DNA of 64,000 nt, taken from positions 27,396,663 to 27,460,662 of the forward strand of contig OZ038392.1 in assembly GCA_964036045.1 (NCBI GenBank), given 5' to 3'. This stretch comes from Eutreptiella sp. 'Long Island Sound 2002' (Eukaryota > Euglenozoa > Euglenophyceae > Eutreptiales > Eutreptiaceae). Positions 62,244 through 64,000 of the stretch are shown one piece after another (the first letter of the stretch is position 1; every line of letters starts with the position of its first letter). A program made the position numbers and the translations under genes. A model generated the notes under the pieces. That model did not search any database, was not told where the DNA came from, and was given only the letters and a program-made list of their open reading frames with translations.

Positions 62244-64000
62244 TGAATTCAATGACACAGTTTTCAATTCAGAGCGGAATAACTGGGAGGAGATCAAGGC
62301 CAATGCCAACAAGAGGGGACCTGATGAATAGGTCAAGCTGGAGCTGAAGGAGGGCTCAAAACCTGTGGCCTTCAGCCCCATCCGAGCAGTAGATCTGCGG
62401 GAAGAGGCACTGAAAGAAAAGGTCCAAAGTTTTGAGAAAAGAGGGTGGATTGAGGGATCCAAAAGCCCTTGGGTGGCACGTGGGTTTTTAGTGCCGGAAC
62501 CTTGGGTCAGCAAGTGGAGGTTGGTCATTGATTATCGGTAATTGAATTCATGTCTCGAGGGACATGAATTCCCCCTACCGGTGATTGAGGACCCCCTCCA
62601 GCGACAGCATGGGAACCATCTCTGGACCATCCTCGACCTTGAGGATGGGTTCCACCAGATGCCCCTCACGGAGGAAAGTTGTCCGCTGACGGCTTTCTGT
62701 ACCCCGTGGGCAGTATATCAGTGGAACGTCCTGCCCATGGGGCTGAAAGTGGGACCACAGGTCTACCTGAGAATGGTCACCCACTGCATCAGGCACCTGC
62801 CTCCCTCGGTAAGGGCCTTTATTGATGATCTGCTTGTGGGTACGCCCCCCTCCAAGGCTTCCAGGGGTAAGGGTAAGTTCTTCGACAGTTGTGCCCTCGA
62901 TGAAGAGGCCATAACTGAGCACTATGAGTTGGTCAGGAAACTTTTTCGATGCCTGGCTGACCACCATCTCCAAGTGAAGGAGGAAAAGTGCCACCTTTTC
63001 TGTCAAAGGGTTCAATATTGTGGTCACATCCTTCACCAGGGACGGAGACCCCCCGCCTTCGAGAAAGTGGCTGCAGTTCGTGACTGGACTGAGGCCATGA
63101 TTCGTACCCCCAAGCAGATGAAGGGATTTCTCGGAGTATGTAATTGGTATTCCATTTACATACCTCAATATGTTTCACTGGCTGCGCCCCTGATGGACAG
63201 CTTGAAAGGGAAGTATGAGAGAGCGCCTGAGGCAGGCAAATGCAAGGTCCCCAAGGACCGCAACTTCATTGAATGGACTGAGACCATGGGGCAGAGTTTC
63301 GCCAAAATCAAGGAGGCACTGTGCGAGAAGTGTGCATTGTATATCCCCAATGACACGGGTGAATATGCGATTCACACTGATGCCTCGGATTTTGGCGTAG
63401 GCGGTGTGTTGGAGCAGTAATTGCCTGATGGTAGCTTGGCTCCTTGCGCCTTCTACTCAAAAAAACTCGAAGGCCAGATCCAGTATGGTGCTGAGGGCTA
63501 AGCCCTGGGCTTTACCAGACAAAGGGCGTGGTCTGTGCGAGAAAAGGAGACCTACGCACTGGTGTCCTGCCTCCTCAAGTTCAAGAGCTGGATATCAGGG
63601 CGCAAGGTCACTGCTTTCACCGACCACAAGTCCCTCGAGTCATGGTACAAGGAGAATCTCTGTACCATGGCTGGGCCCCTGGGTCGTTGCAGCCCTTGGC
63701 ATGAATTCCTTTCCCGGTACAACATTGTTGTGGTATACAAGCCGGGTAAGGACAATGATGTCCCGGACGGGATGAGCCGGTGGGCCTACCCTGCGGGGCT
63801 GGCGGATGACACCACCTTCCATGGTTTGGACGCCGACCTCAAGGGGTATGAGGACTGGAAAGCCCAAGAAAAGGCCCGAAATGATGCCCTCTTTGATCGG
63901 CTGTCCATATCTCGCGAAGGGAGTGAGTCTGGACCCCCCTGCAGCCATACGGCCAAGTGCCATGGTCACTGCAGCGGGTACAGCAATCTGCGCGCGGCCA
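62130..64000 (+). pseudogene. Ty3/gypsy reverse transcriptase and RNase H, C-terminus off the window
   Basis: One frame stays open to the window end except for TAG 62329, TAA 62539, TAA 63418 and TAA 63499. RT: WVARGFLVPEPWVSKWRLVI-DYR(stop)LN, WTILDLEDGFHQMPL (motif A), VLPMGLKVGPQVYLRM, RAFIDDLLVG (F-I-D-D) near 62815-62845, YCGHILHQGR. RNase H: HTDASDFGVGGVLEQ, AWSVREKETYALVSCLLKFK, FTDHKSLESWYKENL, then FLSRYNIVVVYKPGKDNDVP. In many Ty3 RTs the residue after DYR is often Gln, Lys or Ala, so the stop there sits at a variable position. The stops would abolish full-length translation under the standard code. Integrase lies beyond the edge. Confidence 0.85.

Larger units (their letters stand above)
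56178..64000 (+). mobile_element. Ty3/gypsy-like element, right end off the window
   Basis: Order gag, zinc knuckles, protease, acidic linker, shared C-terminal-type domain, RT, RNase H is read on the plus strand. Integrase and the 3' LTR would lie beyond 64000. At least seven one-base frameshifts and several in-frame stops show decay or sequencing error. It shares protease strand motifs and the VVPV/WFWSLGE domain with the 3727-10927 element and is a candidate relative of its autonomous partner. Confidence 0.8.

Noticed and set aside
1-64000. CRISPR array, bacterial operons, rRNA or trans-spliced leader sequence
   Set aside because: No regularly spaced identical repeats with unique spacers, no operon-like gene series, and no recognisable rRNA or dinoflagellate spliced-leader sequence was seen.

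Overview
The window is repeat-dense nuclear DNA from a eukaryote with a large, transposon-rich genome. Essentially every protein-like reading frame belongs to a retroelement: LTR elements of Ty3/gypsy type, large LINE-like elements with endonuclease, reverse transcriptase and RNase H, and at least one non-autonomous LTR element. I found no convincing host gene, rRNA, complete tRNA, CRISPR or bacterial-type operon. Two primer-binding sites (2656 and 20479) match an initiator-Met tRNA whose acceptor begins AGCAGAG, not the ATCAGAG form typical of land plants. This argues, weakly, for an alga or protist rather than a land plant; I cannot name the species.

Layout. 1-3.3 kb: a long minus-strand gag-like frame running off the left edge, then an LTR with a second LTR fragment abutting it, a Met primer site and a plus-strand gag-like N-terminus. 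3727-10927: a complete 7.2-kb LTR element (372-bp LTRs, 5-bp target duplication) encoding a coiled-coil gag, zinc knuckles, a retropepsin-like domain and a C-terminal domain shared with the element at 61 kb, but no reverse transcriptase or integrase. 11.5-17.3 kb (minus): a GC-rich, frameshifted proline-rich ORF whose N-terminus carries a RING-like finger. 17.4-38.4 kb (minus): a LINE-like element with a long ORF1, endonuclease, RT, RNase H and a terminal Cys/His motif. Its ORF2 is split by a 10.67-kb LTR element with almost no coding capacity (19444-30109). Removing that element and one copy of its 5-bp duplication restores the ORF2 frame exactly.

38.85-40.65 kb: T+G-rich low-complexity DNA. 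41.3-45.1 kb (plus): GC-rich frames of an unrecognised element. 45.75-52.4 kb (plus): another LINE-like element whose ORF1 is interrupted by a 3.56-kb GC-rich insertion ending in CCTCAAA repeats and flanked by a 9-bp duplication; again the frame rejoins. 52.4-54.45 kb: a broken gypsy RT fragment fused in frame to that endonuclease. 56.2-64 kb: a Ty3/gypsy element (gag, protease, linker, shared domain, RT, RNase H) running off the right edge.

Most elements carry one-base frameshifts, often at homopolymers, and isolated in-frame stop codons (15 TAA/TAG against 5 TGA by my count). I read these mainly as decay or assembly error, with a reassigned code as a less likely alternative. The nested insertions give a relative chronology: the two LINE-like elements came first, and the 10.67-kb LTR element and the 3.56-kb insertion came later.
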